From: DTWD01 sp963662965
GTDB taxonomy: Bacteria > Acidobacteriota > Vicinamibacteria > Vicinamibacterales > UBA8438
Direction: 5' to 3'
NCBI GenBank assembly: GCA_963662965.1
Contig: OY759970.1
Location: 372,001-436,000, forward strand
DNA length: 64,000 nucleotides
The first letter of the stretch is position 1. Each line of letters opens with the position of its first letter. Positions 17,117 to 26,304 of the stretch are shown piece after piece. The translations under genes were made by a program, and so were the position numbers. The notes under the pieces were generated by a model. It did no database searches and was not told the origin of the DNA. It was given only the letters and a program-made list of their open reading frames with translations.

Positions 17117-18189
17117 GGCGTTGTTGCGCGGTTCGAAAACTGACCCGCAACGCCCCCTACCCACAGACCCGTTAACGACCGATAGCGTACGACGCCGGCC
17201 TACCACGCTGAGTCATCTGATTGAGGATGTTACATGCGAGGATGGCCTCCGTCTCTTGCCCCGCTCGACTGCGCGCTCGAAGGCTCTCCCCGATGATCAA
17301 CTTGTACCGGAAGAAGGCGTTCTCCATACGGGCCTGCTGATGGTAGCCCGAGTCCTTCTTCCACTGTCGCCGTCCAGCCTGCTGCACCTGTCGGATCGTG
17401 CGGTCGCGCGCGGGCGATCGTGGTCGCCGTCCAGACACGGTGGCTGTCCTGGTCGGTGGAATGACGACCGTCGCGCCACGCGCACCCGCAGCCTCGTAGA
17501 TGCCACGCGTGTCGTAGGCCGCGTCCGCCGTGAGGCAGGAGACGTCGCCTTCGACCTTGTCGATCAGATCGAGGGCCGTCGTCGCGTCGTCAACATGCCC
17601 GCCGGTCAGGGCGTGAGCGACGATCACGCCCGATCCGTCGACGCCCAGATGAAGCGTCTTCCAGCCGCGTCTACCGCGTCCGCCATGTTTCACGGCCGCC
17701 CATTCACCTTCACCCACAGTCGAGAGCCCGGTACTGTCGACGATGAGATGTATGCCTGCGCCCGCGGGGAGGCGGCGAAGTGCAAGGTCGAGGTGCTGAC
17801 CACGCCGTGAGAGAGTCGTGTGATCGGGCGCGGACAGGTCGAGGCACAGCATCCCGAAGATCGACCTCAGAAAGCCCTCCGTCTGACGAAGGGGCAGGTG
17901 GAAGATGAGCCGGAGCGTCAGCGCGGTTTCGATGGCAACCTCGGAGTACTGCAGCTGCCCTCCGCGCGTGCCGACGCCCACGGCCTCCCACGTGGCGATC
18001 GCTTCCGGCGTCAACCACAGGGTGACGTCGCCTCGCTGGACCAGTGCTCGGTCGTACGCCGGCCAGTTTCCGACGCGGTATTTCGTTTTGTACCTGGGAT
18101 GCACTCTCGACTTCACGTCGAGATCATGCCCCTTCGGCCGTCACGATGGCCAGGGCCGCGACGAACACTTGTTTCCGCGCACCAACGCC
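17117..18189 (-). mobile_element. IS5-family element (1073 bp)
   Basis: The terminal repeats are GGCGTTGTTGCGCGG (left) and GCGCACCAACGCC (right). It is inserted in another IS5 on the left and abuts an IS256 transposase fragment on the right. The two flanks are unrelated, so a deletion has joined them. Confidence 0.8.
17172..18116 (-). CDS. IS5-family DDE transposase, intact
   Basis: The product has 314 residues from MKSRVHPRYKTKYRVGNW to GRPASYAIGR without breaks. The catalytic blocks are LIVDSTGLST, TADAAYDT and MENAFFRYKLIIG. Both terminal repeats of the element survive, so it is one of the few IS5 copies here likely to be functional. Confidence 0.9.
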   Translation of the reverse strand: MKSRVHPRYKTKYRVGNWPAYDRALVQRGDVTLWLTPEAIATWEAVGVGTRGGQLQYSEVAIETALTLRLIFHLPLRQTEGFLRSIFGMLCLDLSAPDHTTLSRRGQHLDLALRRLPAGAGIHLIVDSTGLSTVGEGEWAAVKHGGRGRRGWKTLHLGVDGSGVIVAHALTGGHVDDATTALDLIDKVEGDVSCLTADAAYDTRGIYEAAGARGATVVIPPTRTATVSGRRPRSPARDRTIRQVQQAGRRQWKKDSGYHQQARMENAFFRYKLIIGESLRARSRAGQETEAILACNILNQMTQRGRPASYAIGR

Positions 18190-18519
18190 CGTAAAGGCCG
18201 CGACCGAGGGCAGCGCGACCTCGCGGCCGTCACGACGCACCCGCGGCCGGCGAATCGCCACCTTCCGGCCGCCCAGCACGACCTCGCTGGGCGCATGACC
18301 CGCCCGCGAGGCGCGCCGGTGGGGCTGATGCGTATACCGCGGACCGCACACGGCCACGCGATCCTCCTCCAGCATCGCCTCGAGGACCTTCAGGCCCGAC
18401 GCGACGACCAACGCCTGGAGCTCGGCCTGCGCATCGACCAGGATGTCGACCAACGGCAGGTGCCGAGCTGCCGGCGAATCTGATTGGTCCCTACGGATGA
18501 CTGTGCCAGACTTCTTCAT
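18190..18519 (-). pseudogene. IS256/mutator-family transposase, N-terminal fragment
   Basis: From the ATG at 18519 (GGAGCC upstream) the frame reads MKKSGTVIRRDQSD...MLEEDRVAVCGPRYTHQPHRRASRAGHAPSEVVLGGRKVAIRRPRVR, the conserved head of IS256-type transposases. It ends at the IS5 terminal repeat, and the DDE domain is missing. Confidence 0.75.
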
Positions 18520-18853
18520 GGTGGCTCCTTTCTGGGGGCTTCGGCCCCAGGTTTTCCCACCGGCCGTATAGCACGACCAGCAGGGAGCCGCCGCTTCAAA
18601 TTTCAACAACGAGAGGGACATCCCCGAAGCCGAAGAGCCCGTAATTACCCGAAGATGTAGCGCTAACCAATTTGTGCGGACCACAGGTCTGTTCAGCCAG
18701 CCCTCGCAGCCCAACAACGACGCGGATGGAGAAAGTAGCCAGCACGGCCCGACCGCCGGTCTTGGTTCCTTTGGACATTAGATGTCTCTGACGATCTATT
18801 GCGACCTACCTCTTCACCGACCGTAGCCGCAGTAGCCACTACAATCGTCGTTC
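18520..18853. other. Intergenic stretch, probable IS256 left end
   Basis: No gene is supported. The bases nearest 18520 should be the upstream end of the truncated IS256 element. The right part should hold the promoter of the next gene, but I see no convincing -35/-10 pair. Confidence 0.35.
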
Positions 18854-19654
18854 GTGCCCAGCCAGTTCTCCGCAATCGGGTTCACCGTCTCGTCAGGGGA
18901 AGACCTGGCTGCGCTCGCCAGCCGGGTCGCCGAGCGCGCCGACACGATTGATGCCAACGCCGGGCGGTACCTCAAGTGGGCGCCTCAGTCGGGCGAGCAG
19001 CTCTGGCTTCAGGTGACGCACAACGGCGACGCGATGGGGATGAATCCGCACTTCGAGGGGAAGTCGTCGGTGCCCGTCGCGGTGGAGGCGCGCATTGCTC
19101 GTGACACCCACACACCGCTCGACGGGACGTTCCTCGCCTGGGCCAATCCGTCAGCCGGCGGCGGCGCCGGCGGCGACTACCCGTTCGCCTTCGACTGCCC
19201 CGACGCGGCCACCCACCACGCGCTGACGCTTCCCGCCACGCTGACCGCCCAGATCGCGGCCTTCGCTCAGCAGATCACCGTGCACGAATCGCGGGAGGCG
19301 TACGACGCGGCGCAGGTCGCGCAGGGGCTGTCGTACGAATCGCGATCGTTCATCCCATCCGGACTCATTTCGCCGTCCGGCGAGCCCGTGACGCCGCCGG
19401 AATCCCACGCGCTCATCGCCGGCGAGGTCGTCGAGGCGGGGGAGCGCCGGAACGCGGTCACCGACCGGCCGTTCTGGTGGGCGCTCGTCGACACCGTCGG
19501 CGGCACGTTCGACGTCGTGATCGATCCCTCGCTGCTCTCGAACCCTGTCCGCGCAGGCAACGTGATCTCCGGGTGGTTCTGGCTGTCGGGTCGACTTCAG
19601 AGGAGCGCGGCGCCGCGCGCTGCCTGGCTTCACAAGCTGACCGGCCGCGGATAG
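18854..19654 (+). CDS. Conserved hypothetical protein, 266 residues
   Basis: The GTG start precedes MPSQFSAIGFTVSSGEDLAALASRV. The protein is soluble, without signal peptide or membrane helix, and has two beta-rich halves (GEQLWLQVTHNGDAMGMNPHFEG; FWWALVDTVGGTFDVVIDPSL). It looks like a complete member of an uncharacterised family seen in bacterial genomes, but I cannot name a function. It is followed 70 bases later by the EVE-domain gene on the same strand. Confidence 0.65.
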   Translation: MPSQFSAIGFTVSSGEDLAALASRVAERADTIDANAGRYLKWAPQSGEQLWLQVTHNGDAMGMNPHFEGKSSVPVAVEARIARDTHTPLDGTFLAWANPSAGGGAGGDYPFAFDCPDAATHHALTLPATLTAQIAAFAQQITVHESREAYDAAQVAQGLSYESRSFIPSGLISPSGEPVTPPESHALIAGEVVEAGERRNAVTDRPFWWALVDTVGGTFDVVIDPSLLSNPVRAGNVISGWFWLSGRLQRSAAPRAAWLHKLTGRG

Positions 19655-19724
19655 AGGCGGGCGCCTGCCGCCGGCAGGCGCACGGCATCGCGGTGGTGCT
19701 AGGGCGTCAGGATAGAGAAGAGAC

Positions 19725-20141
19725 ATGAAATACTGGGTCCACGTCATTTCAAAAGACCACGCGCTGACCGGCGTGGAGGCGGGTTTCATCTGGGCCAAGC
19801 CCGCCGATCTCCAGCTGTTGCGGAAAGGGGATCTCGTCTTCTTCTACTCGCCGGGCACGCTCTTCCGCGCCGGCGAGATCCTCCAGACGTTCACCGCGGT
19901 GGCGCGGGTGACCGGCGATGCGCCGTACCAGGTGGAGACATCGGCGACAGTCCACGCATGGCGCCTGAAGGCGACGTTTCTCACGTGCGAAGAGGCCCCG
20001 ATCGAGCCGCTGATTCCGCGGCTGGACTTCATCCAGGACACAGCGAACTGGGCCAGGTTCCTGCCCCGCGGGATGTTCGCGATCGGCGGAGACGATGCCG
20101 ATCGCATCGCGGACGCGATGAAAGCGGACATCGCGCACTGA
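19725..20141 (+). CDS. EVE-domain (PUA-like) protein
   Basis: The product has 138 residues. The opening MKYWVHVISKDHALTGVEAGFIWA and the KGDLVFFYSPG...FTAVARVTGD pattern are characteristic of EVE domains. These are PUA-like folds that bind modified bases in DNA or RNA and often accompany restriction or RNA-modification systems. A purine-rich GAGAAGAGA site lies just before the ATG. No restriction partner is visible nearby. Confidence 0.8.
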   Translation: MKYWVHVISKDHALTGVEAGFIWAKPADLQLLRKGDLVFFYSPGTLFRAGEILQTFTAVARVTGDAPYQVETSATVHAWRLKATFLTCEEAPIEPLIPRLDFIQDTANWARFLPRGMFAIGGDDADRIADAMKADIAH

Positions 20142-20180
20142 AGTCTGTGCCGGGAGTGGATGCCGCGCTGTCGGAGAGGG

Positions 20181-20338
20181 GGGTGCTTGCGCCATTCGCT
20201 GTTGGTAGTGCGACGTTAAGACCTTACGGTGCAATAGATTGCAATCCCAAATGGCGCCTGTGACCGAAGCTGTGGCGTAAGCGCCTTTTTTGCAAGGGGA
20301 TACGTCCACATCACCAACAGCGAACGGCGCAAGCACCC
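20181..20338. repeat. 158-bp inverted-repeat element (MITE-like)
   Basis: The ends are GGGTGCTTGCGCCATTCGC at the left and GCGAACGGCGCAAGCACCC at the right. This is a 26-base inverted repeat with one mismatch (continuing to GTTGGT/ACCAAC). The interior has no reading frame. It abuts the 3' end of the minus-strand secreted-protein gene. It could be a miniature transposable element or an unusually long transcription-termination structure; I favour the first. Confidence 0.65.
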
Positions 20339-20347
20339 AGGTCCGCC

Positions 20348-21781
20348 TCAATCCTCGGTCACTTGGAACGCGAAGTGGAACGCCGGCAGGTCCTCGCCCG
20401 GATGGTCCGCCGCATAAGTGAGCTGCGGCATGCGGTAGTTGATCGGGAGCGTCTCGGTCCCCTTGTAGATACCGGGATAGAGATCGATGAAATGCCAGCC
20501 GGGCGCGCCGGGCGCCTCCATGAAAATCGTCACATCGCCCTGGCTGTTGAAGGCGCAGGCGTAGCCGATGTAGCCGTTGTCGTAGACGAGGTGCATGATG
20601 TTGGAGGTCTCGGTCCAGCCGACGCCTTTCAGGTGCAGCGTGATCCTGGTGCCGACCGGTCCGCGTCCCACGTCGATCGGCAACGCCGTCGTCTTCACGA
20701 AATGCGTGCCGAGCTTGCGCGTGCCGGCGGCGTCGAGCCACAGCCCGTGGGTGCCGCCGAGATCGTCGGGCGTCTCGAAGGTGAAGACGACGCGTCCGCT
20801 CGCATCCGCTACCGCCTCGGCAACCGGCATCGACGAGGCTTCCCAGCCGGCGCCATTGATGCGGTTCCCGATCACGCGCGTCCAGTTGAGCGTGTAGCGC
20901 GCGCCCGCCTCCACGCCGTCACCGCTCACGGTGACAGGCTCGCCCACGCCGGAAAAGCGCGGGCGTGAGACGAGCTCGCCATGCGGCGGCCCCAGGCGTA
21001 CATGCGTTTGCGCCTGCGCGTCCGGCGCCGGCGGCAGGACCGGCGCGCCCGGCGTGACGGTGAAGGGAATGGCGAAGCGCGGCCGGTCAGGCTCGGGGCT
21101 CTGTTGCTGGTTGCGATAGGGAAAGCCGAACTGTCCGTGCAGCACTTCGATCACGTGATCGCCGACATGGCCGGTCGCCGGAATCGTGAGGCTGCCCGAC
21201 CCGTGCGTCGTCACCGCGGAGGCCCAGCCGGTGAACCGATTGTCGTACAGCAAGTTCCACGACATCTCCAGATTGCGGTAGCCGATGCCCTTCACGTCCA
21301 CCGTGATCAGCGTGCCTGGCGGGCCGCTCTTCGGTGAAATCTCGACCGACATGTCGATCGAATAGCCGACCTGCGTCATCAGGCGATCACCCTGCTGCAG
21401 GACGACGTCGTGAAGGAACCCGAAGTCCTCCGGCGTCTCGAAGGTCGCCCGCAAGCGCCCGTCCGCGTCGCTTCGCACCCGCGCCATCTCGTAGGCTACG
21501 GGCACGAACTCGCGGCCGTGGTATTCGGCTTCGGTGACGTTCCACTGCCCGTTCACCGTGCGCCAGATCAGCTGGAATTCCTGGTTGGGCGGAAGGTCTT
21601 CCGCCGTGATGGTGAAGGGGGCGCCCGCCTGGCCGTGGAGCGGCGCGACACGCATCGTGCCGACATAGCCGTCACGCGGCCGGCCCACCTGCACTTCCGG
21701 GCCGAAGGCGGACGCCGGTCCTGCTGCGGCCACGGGCGGCACGGAGAGTAGCGCAACGGCGAACACGGCGAAAATTCTCAT
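20348..21781 (-). CDS. Secreted protein with internally duplicated beta-rich domains
   Basis: The product has 477 residues with a signal peptide (MRIFAVFAVALLSVPPVAAAG). The two halves are related: each has a GPPGTLITVDVKGIGYRNLEMSW / GPVGTRITLHLKGVGWTETSN strand pair, preceded by a LRATFETPEDFGFLHDV / VVFTFETPDDLGGTHGL segment. This pattern resembles IPT/TIG-like or carbohydrate-binding folds. I do not know a named family. A truncated upstream gene on the same strand (ending at 21854) suggests an operon whose first genes were lost to IS110 insertion. Confidence 0.7.
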   Translation of the reverse strand: MRIFAVFAVALLSVPPVAAAGPASAFGPEVQVGRPRDGYVGTMRVAPLHGQAGAPFTITAEDLPPNQEFQLIWRTVNGQWNVTEAEYHGREFVPVAYEMARVRSDADGRLRATFETPEDFGFLHDVVLQQGDRLMTQVGYSIDMSVEISPKSGPPGTLITVDVKGIGYRNLEMSWNLLYDNRFTGWASAVTTHGSGSLTIPATGHVGDHVIEVLHGQFGFPYRNQQQSPEPDRPRFAIPFTVTPGAPVLPPAPDAQAQTHVRLGPPHGELVSRPRFSGVGEPVTVSGDGVEAGARYTLNWTRVIGNRINGAGWEASSMPVAEAVADASGRVVFTFETPDDLGGTHGLWLDAAGTRKLGTHFVKTTALPIDVGRGPVGTRITLHLKGVGWTETSNIMHLVYDNGYIGYACAFNSQGDVTIFMEAPGAPGWHFIDLYPGIYKGTETLPINYRMPQLTYAADHPGEDLPAFHFAFQVTED

Positions 21782-21853
21782 TGGACCTCTTCCATTAGCG
21801 AGGGGCGCTCGAACCGCGCCAGCGTCACCGCCGCGACTCAGACCATCCCGCTG

Positions 21854-21996
21854 CTAGTTGGTTTCCATCACCGGCGCGCCCTCGATGATCGCCAGCTGCG
21901 AGGCCGGTCGGGTGAAGGGCTCCCAGGTCACGATGCTGTCGTCCTGCATGGTGGCGATGACCTTGTAGCCGAGCGACCCGGTCGGGTAGTTCTGAG
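21854..21996 (-). pseudogene. C-terminal fragment of an unidentified gene
   Basis: The minus-strand frame reads QNYPTGSLGYKVIATMQDDSIVTWEPFTRPASQLAIIEGAPVMETN and then stops. It has normal coding character but is cut by the IS6/IS110 junction at 21997. It precedes the secreted-protein gene by about 70 bases on the same strand. Confidence 0.55.
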
Positions 21997-22029
21997 GGCA
22001 CTGACGCCCCTCTATGTCAAGACACTCCT

Positions 22030-23115
22030 TCAGGCGGCCTGGATGATCTCTTGACGAGCGCGGAAGTCGGTCATGACGCGCTGGTCAATCTCTCGCGCGA
22101 GGAAGCGTTTCAGGCAGCGGATGATGTCGCGTTTGGTCCGGCCAGCGGCGAGGCGTCGGGCGACGTAGTCGCGGGTCGGTTGGTGGAATTGCATCCGGAC
22201 GATGACGGCTCGATAGAGGGCCGCGTTGGCGTGTCGGTGGCCGCCTCGATTGAGGCGGTGCCGCCCGGTGGTCATCCCAGACGAGGCCGGGATCGGGCAG
22301 GCGCCGCAGAGCGTCGCGAAGGCGGCCTCCGAACGAATCCGGTCGGGGTTATCGCCGAAGATGATCAACAGCTCAGCCGCGGTGTGGGCGCCCACACCGA
22401 AGCCCTCGCAGAGGGTCGGTGATGTCGCGGTGGTGAGACGCGCGAGGTGCTGGTCGTGCAGCGCGATTTCCTCGGCGAGAGCCATCCACCGACGGGCGAG
22501 CGACCGGAGGGTGTGCTTGGCGGACGCGATGGGCGTGTCGATGGGGCCCGGTCGGAGTCCGGCGCAGCGCGTGAGCAGGCCGTGATCGGTGAGATCGTGG
22601 AGGGCTTCTCGCAGGACGGGCGGGGCCTGCACGATGATCTGCTTCAGCGTGTTCATCGCCGTGGTGCGCGCTTTCATGGCGGTATCCCGTGTGATCTTGA
22701 GCTGGCGGATCATCTCGACGGCGCCGTCCGCGGTCTTGGGGATGGCCGTCGACTGCCCCGCGAGCAGGGACCGCGCCGCCACCTCGGCGTCGATGGTGTC
22801 GGACTTGCCGGCGGCGCGGCGTGTACGGCGGTCGCCCCGATTCACTTCCACGACATGATGCCCGGCTCGGTGGACGGCCCGTGCCAGGCCCGCGCCGTAG
22901 CTCCCGGTGCCTTCGATCCCGAACGCCTCAATCCGCCCGTGTGTCTCGGCCCACGTGACCAGAGCCTCGTAGCCACCCGAGTCCGCGACGAACGCGTGAT
23001 CGCCCAGACGGATCCCCCAGCTGTCGATTGCCACCGCGACGTGGACATGCGTATGCGTATCAACACCGACGATCACCGTCCGCGCTTTGGGCGGCGTAGT
23101 TATGCGGTTGGTCAC
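22030..23115 (-). CDS. IS110-family DEDD recombinase
   Basis: The product has 361 residues. The RuvC-like domain has Asp19 (VGVDTHTH), Glu68 (GIEGTGSYG) and Asp106/Asp109 (KSDTIDAEVAAR). The C-terminal Transposase_20 domain has the ATLCGACPIPASSGMTTGRHR block that holds the catalytic serine. A GAGGAGG site precedes the GTG start. IS110 enzymes recombine a circular donor with a target chosen by the bridge RNA made from the element's non-coding end. Confidence 0.95.
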   Translation of the reverse strand: MTNRITTPPKARTVIVGVDTHTHVHVAVAIDSWGIRLGDHAFVADSGGYEALVTWAETHGRIEAFGIEGTGSYGAGLARAVHRAGHHVVEVNRGDRRTRRAAGKSDTIDAEVAARSLLAGQSTAIPKTADGAVEMIRQLKITRDTAMKARTTAMNTLKQIIVQAPPVLREALHDLTDHGLLTRCAGLRPGPIDTPIASAKHTLRSLARRWMALAEEIALHDQHLARLTTATSPTLCEGFGVGAHTAAELLIIFGDNPDRIRSEAAFATLCGACPIPASSGMTTGRHRLNRGGHRHANAALYRAVIVRMQFHQPTRDYVARRLAAGRTKRDIIRCLKRFLAREIDQRVMTDFRARQEIIQAA

Positions 23116-23371
23116 GGACTGGCCTCCTCGGCTTGCGGCCCCGAGCTGGTCCGGGTGGGCGGACAGGACTGTGACGGGCCGTGGGTACAGCAGGCCCCTA
23201 TGGGGTCACGGCCATCCGGTCAGCTGGCTGCCGTACGAGTTGCCAGCGGGCGATGACCGACAGGTCAGTAGCCAGGACCGTAGGTCAGTCAAGTTGCGGG
23301 TCAGGCCACCACCCGCCGGCACCCACCAGTGTCACCGAGCGACCTCGGCAGGCAGCGGAATGATGCTCACA
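23116..23371 (-). ncRNA. Predicted IS110 bridge RNA region, element A
   Basis: This conserved 256-base non-coding region lies upstream of the recombinase. It contains the target-loop word CAACTTGAC (plus-strand GTCAAGTTG at 23288-23296), identical to the left target flank (23372-23380). The rest is nearly the same as in element B, where the helix and donor loop are described. Exact transcript ends cannot be read from sequence. Confidence 0.7.
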
Positions 23372-24172
23372 GTCAAGTTGACGAGACGAGGGCGTAATGA
23401 TCCCTCGATGACTCGGTGTCTATACATTGTTCAGCAGGCACACGTCACCGCATCCCAGACGCAGAACGATCGCGTTCTCAGTAAGCGGTGGTGAACGGCT
23501 CGGAGTAGGTGGCGCCCCACACGAAAGAGGTTGTGCACGAGCCCGTGTACCGACAGGAATCGTTGGGCGTGTCCGACCGACTTGAACCGGCGCATCTGGC
23601 GCTCGCGTTGCCGCGTCGGTTGATGCGAGACCTCGGCTCGGTTGTTCTCGTATTGCCTGGTGCTATGCACCACGGACGGCATGACGGTGCGGTGCGCCGC
23701 CGCGTAGCTGCCGAGCTTGTCAGTGATCAGACGCCGCGGTCCACGGCCTTGCCCTTTCAATAACTTCCGGAAGAACCGCGCAGCGGCGTGGCGATCGCGT
23801 CGTGGCTGCACGAGGATGTCGATGACGTCGCCGTCCTGGTCGACCGCTCGCCAGAGGTACTGCCGCTGGCCCCGGATGGTCACGAAGAGCTCGTCCAGAT
23901 ACCAGGCGTCGCCCATCCGGCCCCGTCGGCGCCGCAGCCTCCGCGCATACGCGGGACCGAAGGTCTGACACCAGTGCCGAATGGTCTCGTAGGTGACGGT
24001 GATACCGCGTTGGGCCAACAGGTCCTCGGCATCACGAAAGCTGAGACAAAAACGATGGTAGAGCCAGACGGCGTGACTGATGATCTCGGGCGGAAATCGA
24101 TAGCCGTGGTAGCTGGGCGCGTGGTTGGTCATCGCCCTACACTGCCAGCTGCCGCCTCAACTTGACAATACC
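23372..24172 (-). mobile_element. IS6-family element, left repeat split by IS110 A
   Basis: The right terminal repeat CTCAACTTGACAATACC ends at 24172. The left repeat is GGCACT (21997-22002) plus GTCAAGTTGAC (23372-23382), now separated by IS110. Rejoined, it matches other IS6 ends in the window. The right flank is an integrase remnant. Confidence 0.85.
23431..24132 (-). CDS. IS6-family DDE transposase
   Basis: The product has 233 residues and is intact. The catalytic contexts are DAWYLDELFVTIRG, LITDKLGSYAAA and NNRAEVSHQPTRQRERQMRRF. The C-terminus VWDAVTCAC matches the fragment at 15.1 kb. One terminal repeat is disrupted by IS110, so the element itself may be immobile although the enzyme could act in trans. 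Confidence 0.92.
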   Translation of the reverse strand: MTNHAPSYHGYRFPPEIISHAVWLYHRFCLSFRDAEDLLAQRGITVTYETIRHWCQTFGPAYARRLRRRRGRMGDAWYLDELFVTIRGQRQYLWRAVDQDGDVIDILVQPRRDRHAAARFFRKLLKGQGRGPRRLITDKLGSYAAAHRTVMPSVVHSTRQYENNRAEVSHQPTRQRERQMRRFKSVGHAQRFLSVHGLVHNLFRVGRHLLRAVHHRLLRTRSFCVWDAVTCAC

Positions 24173-24224
24173 GTCCGGCAGGGGCGGCCCGGCGACTGAG
24201 GGCATCCGAATCGTGCCCACACCT

Positions 24225-24390
24225 TCTATGGTCGCTGTCGCGGTGGAAGACGAGCGGGCTGGTGGGGTCGCGGCGTGCCCGCCGTCGGTCCAGCGCGTCG
24301 GCGATGGGGGGCGAGATGGGCAGGATGCGTCCCACCAAGGTCTTCGAGCGCGCGGGCGAGAGCCGGATGACGCCGCCATCACCCACGTTG
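24225..24390 (-). pseudogene. Tyrosine recombinase, internal fragment
   Basis: The minus-strand frame reads GGVIRLSPARSKTLVGRILPISPPIADALDRRRARRDPTSPLVFHRD, matching the intact integrase at 31.5 kb. It is cut on one side near the IS6 repeat and on the other before the glycosyltransferase gene. Confidence 0.7.
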
Positions 24391-24491
24391 TCTCGGGGAT
24401 TCACTCGCCTCGGCCGTTTTCTCGCACCATACGATGACGATCTGTTCCCCCCTGTCGCGCGGATCACGCTGTGGGAGACTATGCGGACTTG

Positions 24492-25904
24492 ATGCGAATA
24501 CTCATGTGGCATTTCCGATCGGCTCCCGCCGATCGCACGCGTCTCACAGGACTACAGGATCCCGGGGATTCTGCAGGCACTGACGGCGTCTCGCTAGAGA
24601 TGATGAAGCGGCGGGCGATGCTGGAAGCCGAGGGACATGAGGTGGCGGTGAGCTCCGCCTATTCGTGGTCCGAGTTCCCAATCGCCGCGTTGGAGTTCGA
24701 TGACGACGCAGTCACTACCATGATGCGCAATCTCTTTGGCTCGCACATTGGCGATTTCGACAACGAGGATGCGCTGACGCAGGCGTTCGAGGCCTCGACG
24801 GCGGCCCTGCGCCAGGACCTGCGGGAGGTCCTGGAGGCGTTTCGCCCAGACGTGGTTTTCGTCCACAACCTCCTGTGTCTGCCGATTCACGCCGCCGCAA
24901 CAGTCGCTTTGACTCAGCTGCTCCGGGTCACGCAGATCCGGTGCGTTGCGATTCATCACGACATTCTCAGTGAAGGCGCCTACAAGTTCAGCCCGACATG
25001 CGGGTTGGCCCGACAACTGCTCGACAGCTATTACCCACCCCGGATGAGCAATCTGATGCATTGGACCATCAATACACGTAATCAGCGAGCGTTGGCACAG
25101 CGTGGCGTTGCGGCATCAGTCATTCATGACACCATCGAGTTTGGGAAGCCCGCTGACGCTCCAGAGCGCACGCGCCTCCGGCAGCGCCTCCGTGAACGGT
25201 TCGCGCTCAAGGCCAGCGACGTGATCCTTCTTCTGGGGGCTCGCATCGTGCCCAATAAACAGGTCGAAGTGGCAGGCCACGTGACAGCGGCAATCAACCG
25301 TCTGCGTCACAGGCTCGATGGTCGAGCGTTGCCGACGGGGGCAATTTTTGGCCGCGACAGCCAGATCGTGCTGATCTTGGCTGGCCGTCCTGAACGGGCG
25401 TTCGAGAAATATCGGGACGACGTCTACCGCCTGTTCGACGAGATGGGCATTCGCTGGATCTACGCTGGTGATATTGTTCGGCCGATTCGGTCCGAAGCTG
25501 ATGGGCTGTATGCGTTGTACCCAGACATGTATTCGATGGCTGACTTCGTCATCTACCCAACGCGATGGGAAGGATTCGGGAATCAGCTAATTGAAGCGTT
25601 CGCCGCTCGGCTCCCAACCATCGTGTTCGAGTACCCCGTCTACAAGGAGGATATTGGCCCCAAGGGCTTCCGCGTGGTCTCGTTGGCTGACAAGATCCTT
25701 CCGGAAACCGGTAGGCGGGGGCTTGTCCAGATTCCGAACCAGGCCTTGACTCGGGCGGCGACTGAGGCAGTAGATCTGCTCTGTGACCCCGAGAAATATC
25801 GAGCCACGGCGGATCACAATGCCCAGGTGGGTGGCCTCCACTTTGGATTCGCAGTGCTACACCAGCATCTCTCCGAATCCCTGCAATGGGCGATGTCCGG
25901 CTAG
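24492..25904 (+). CDS. Glycosyltransferase, GT4-like
   Basis: The product has about 470 residues. MRILMWHFRSAPADRTRLTG is a typical GT-B start, and VIHDTIEFGKP marks the inter-domain region. The C-terminal domain has LLLGARIVPNKQVEVA and the nucleotide-sugar block MYSMADFVIYPTRWEGFGNQLIEAFAARLPTIVFEYPVY, with the EGFGNQLIEAFA motif of GT4 enzymes. I prefer the ATG at 24492; an upstream GTG at 24471 is possible. It is probably involved in surface polysaccharide or glycolipid synthesis, but no partner gene is nearby. The region between the IS6 and the start is an integrase scar, so it may have been transferred. Confidence 0.8.
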   Translation: MRILMWHFRSAPADRTRLTGLQDPGDSAGTDGVSLEMMKRRAMLEAEGHEVAVSSAYSWSEFPIAALEFDDDAVTTMMRNLFGSHIGDFDNEDALTQAFEASTAALRQDLREVLEAFRPDVVFVHNLLCLPIHAAATVALTQLLRVTQIRCVAIHHDILSEGAYKFSPTCGLARQLLDSYYPPRMSNLMHWTINTRNQRALAQRGVAASVIHDTIEFGKPADAPERTRLRQRLRERFALKASDVILLLGARIVPNKQVEVAGHVTAAINRLRHRLDGRALPTGAIFGRDSQIVLILAGRPERAFEKYRDDVYRLFDEMGIRWIYAGDIVRPIRSEADGLYALYPDMYSMADFVIYPTRWEGFGNQLIEAFAARLPTIVFEYPVYKEDIGPKGFRVVSLADKILPETGRRGLVQIPNQALTRAATEAVDLLCDPEKYRATADHNAQVGGLHFGFAVLHQHLSESLQWAMSG

Positions 25905-26036
25905 CGTTAGAGTTGACGTACTCGTGGCTCCTTGATGAGTTGCGGGGAGTTTATTGGGCTAAAGCGCTTTTCAAATAGACCTTGTACCACCTGGGGCGGT
26001 CGTGGTACTTCTGCGCGCACTGATGCAGGAGGACCG

Positions 26037-26304
26037 ATGCGTGCCTATTCAATGGATCTGCGAGAGCGGGCGCTACTCGACAGCGATGCCGGGATGAAGG
26101 CGGCCGATGTGGCGGCGAAGTACCGCGTGAGCGGGTCGTGGGTGCGGCTCTTGAAACAGCGGCGGCGCGAAACGGGCGAGGTGGCGCCTCGCGTCCAGCG
26201 ACATGGACGGCGCTGCATGCTCGAGCCGCACCTGCACACCTTGGCCGATCTGATTGCGGCGCACCCGGATCGCACGCTGGCTGAGCTGAAGGACGCCCTC
26301 GTGT
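26037..26304 (+). pseudogene. IS630-family transposase, N-terminal fragment
   Basis: A CAGGAGG site precedes the ATG. The frame MRAYSMDLRERALLDSDAGMKAADVAAKYRVSGSWVRLLKQRRRETG is the HTH head of IS630-type transposases, continuing to LAELKDALV. The catalytic domain is missing after about base 26304, where sequence changes to the upstream region of an integrase gene. Confidence 0.75.

Larger units (their letters stand above)
22003..23371 (-). mobile_element. IS110-family element A (1369 bp) inside an IS6 terminal repeat
   Basis: The element splits the IS6 repeat GGCACT / GTCAAGTTGAC (21997-22002 and 23372 onward) without target duplication. The same 1369-bp element, with a few differences, lies at 32724-34092. 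It has no terminal inverted repeats, as usual for IS110. Boundaries were set from the intact miniature element that matches copy B. Confidence 0.88.

Noticed and set aside
20181..20338. Rho-independent terminator between convergent genes
   Set aside because: The arms are 26 bases long and 105 bases apart without a terminal T-run, which fits a mobile element end better than a terminator.
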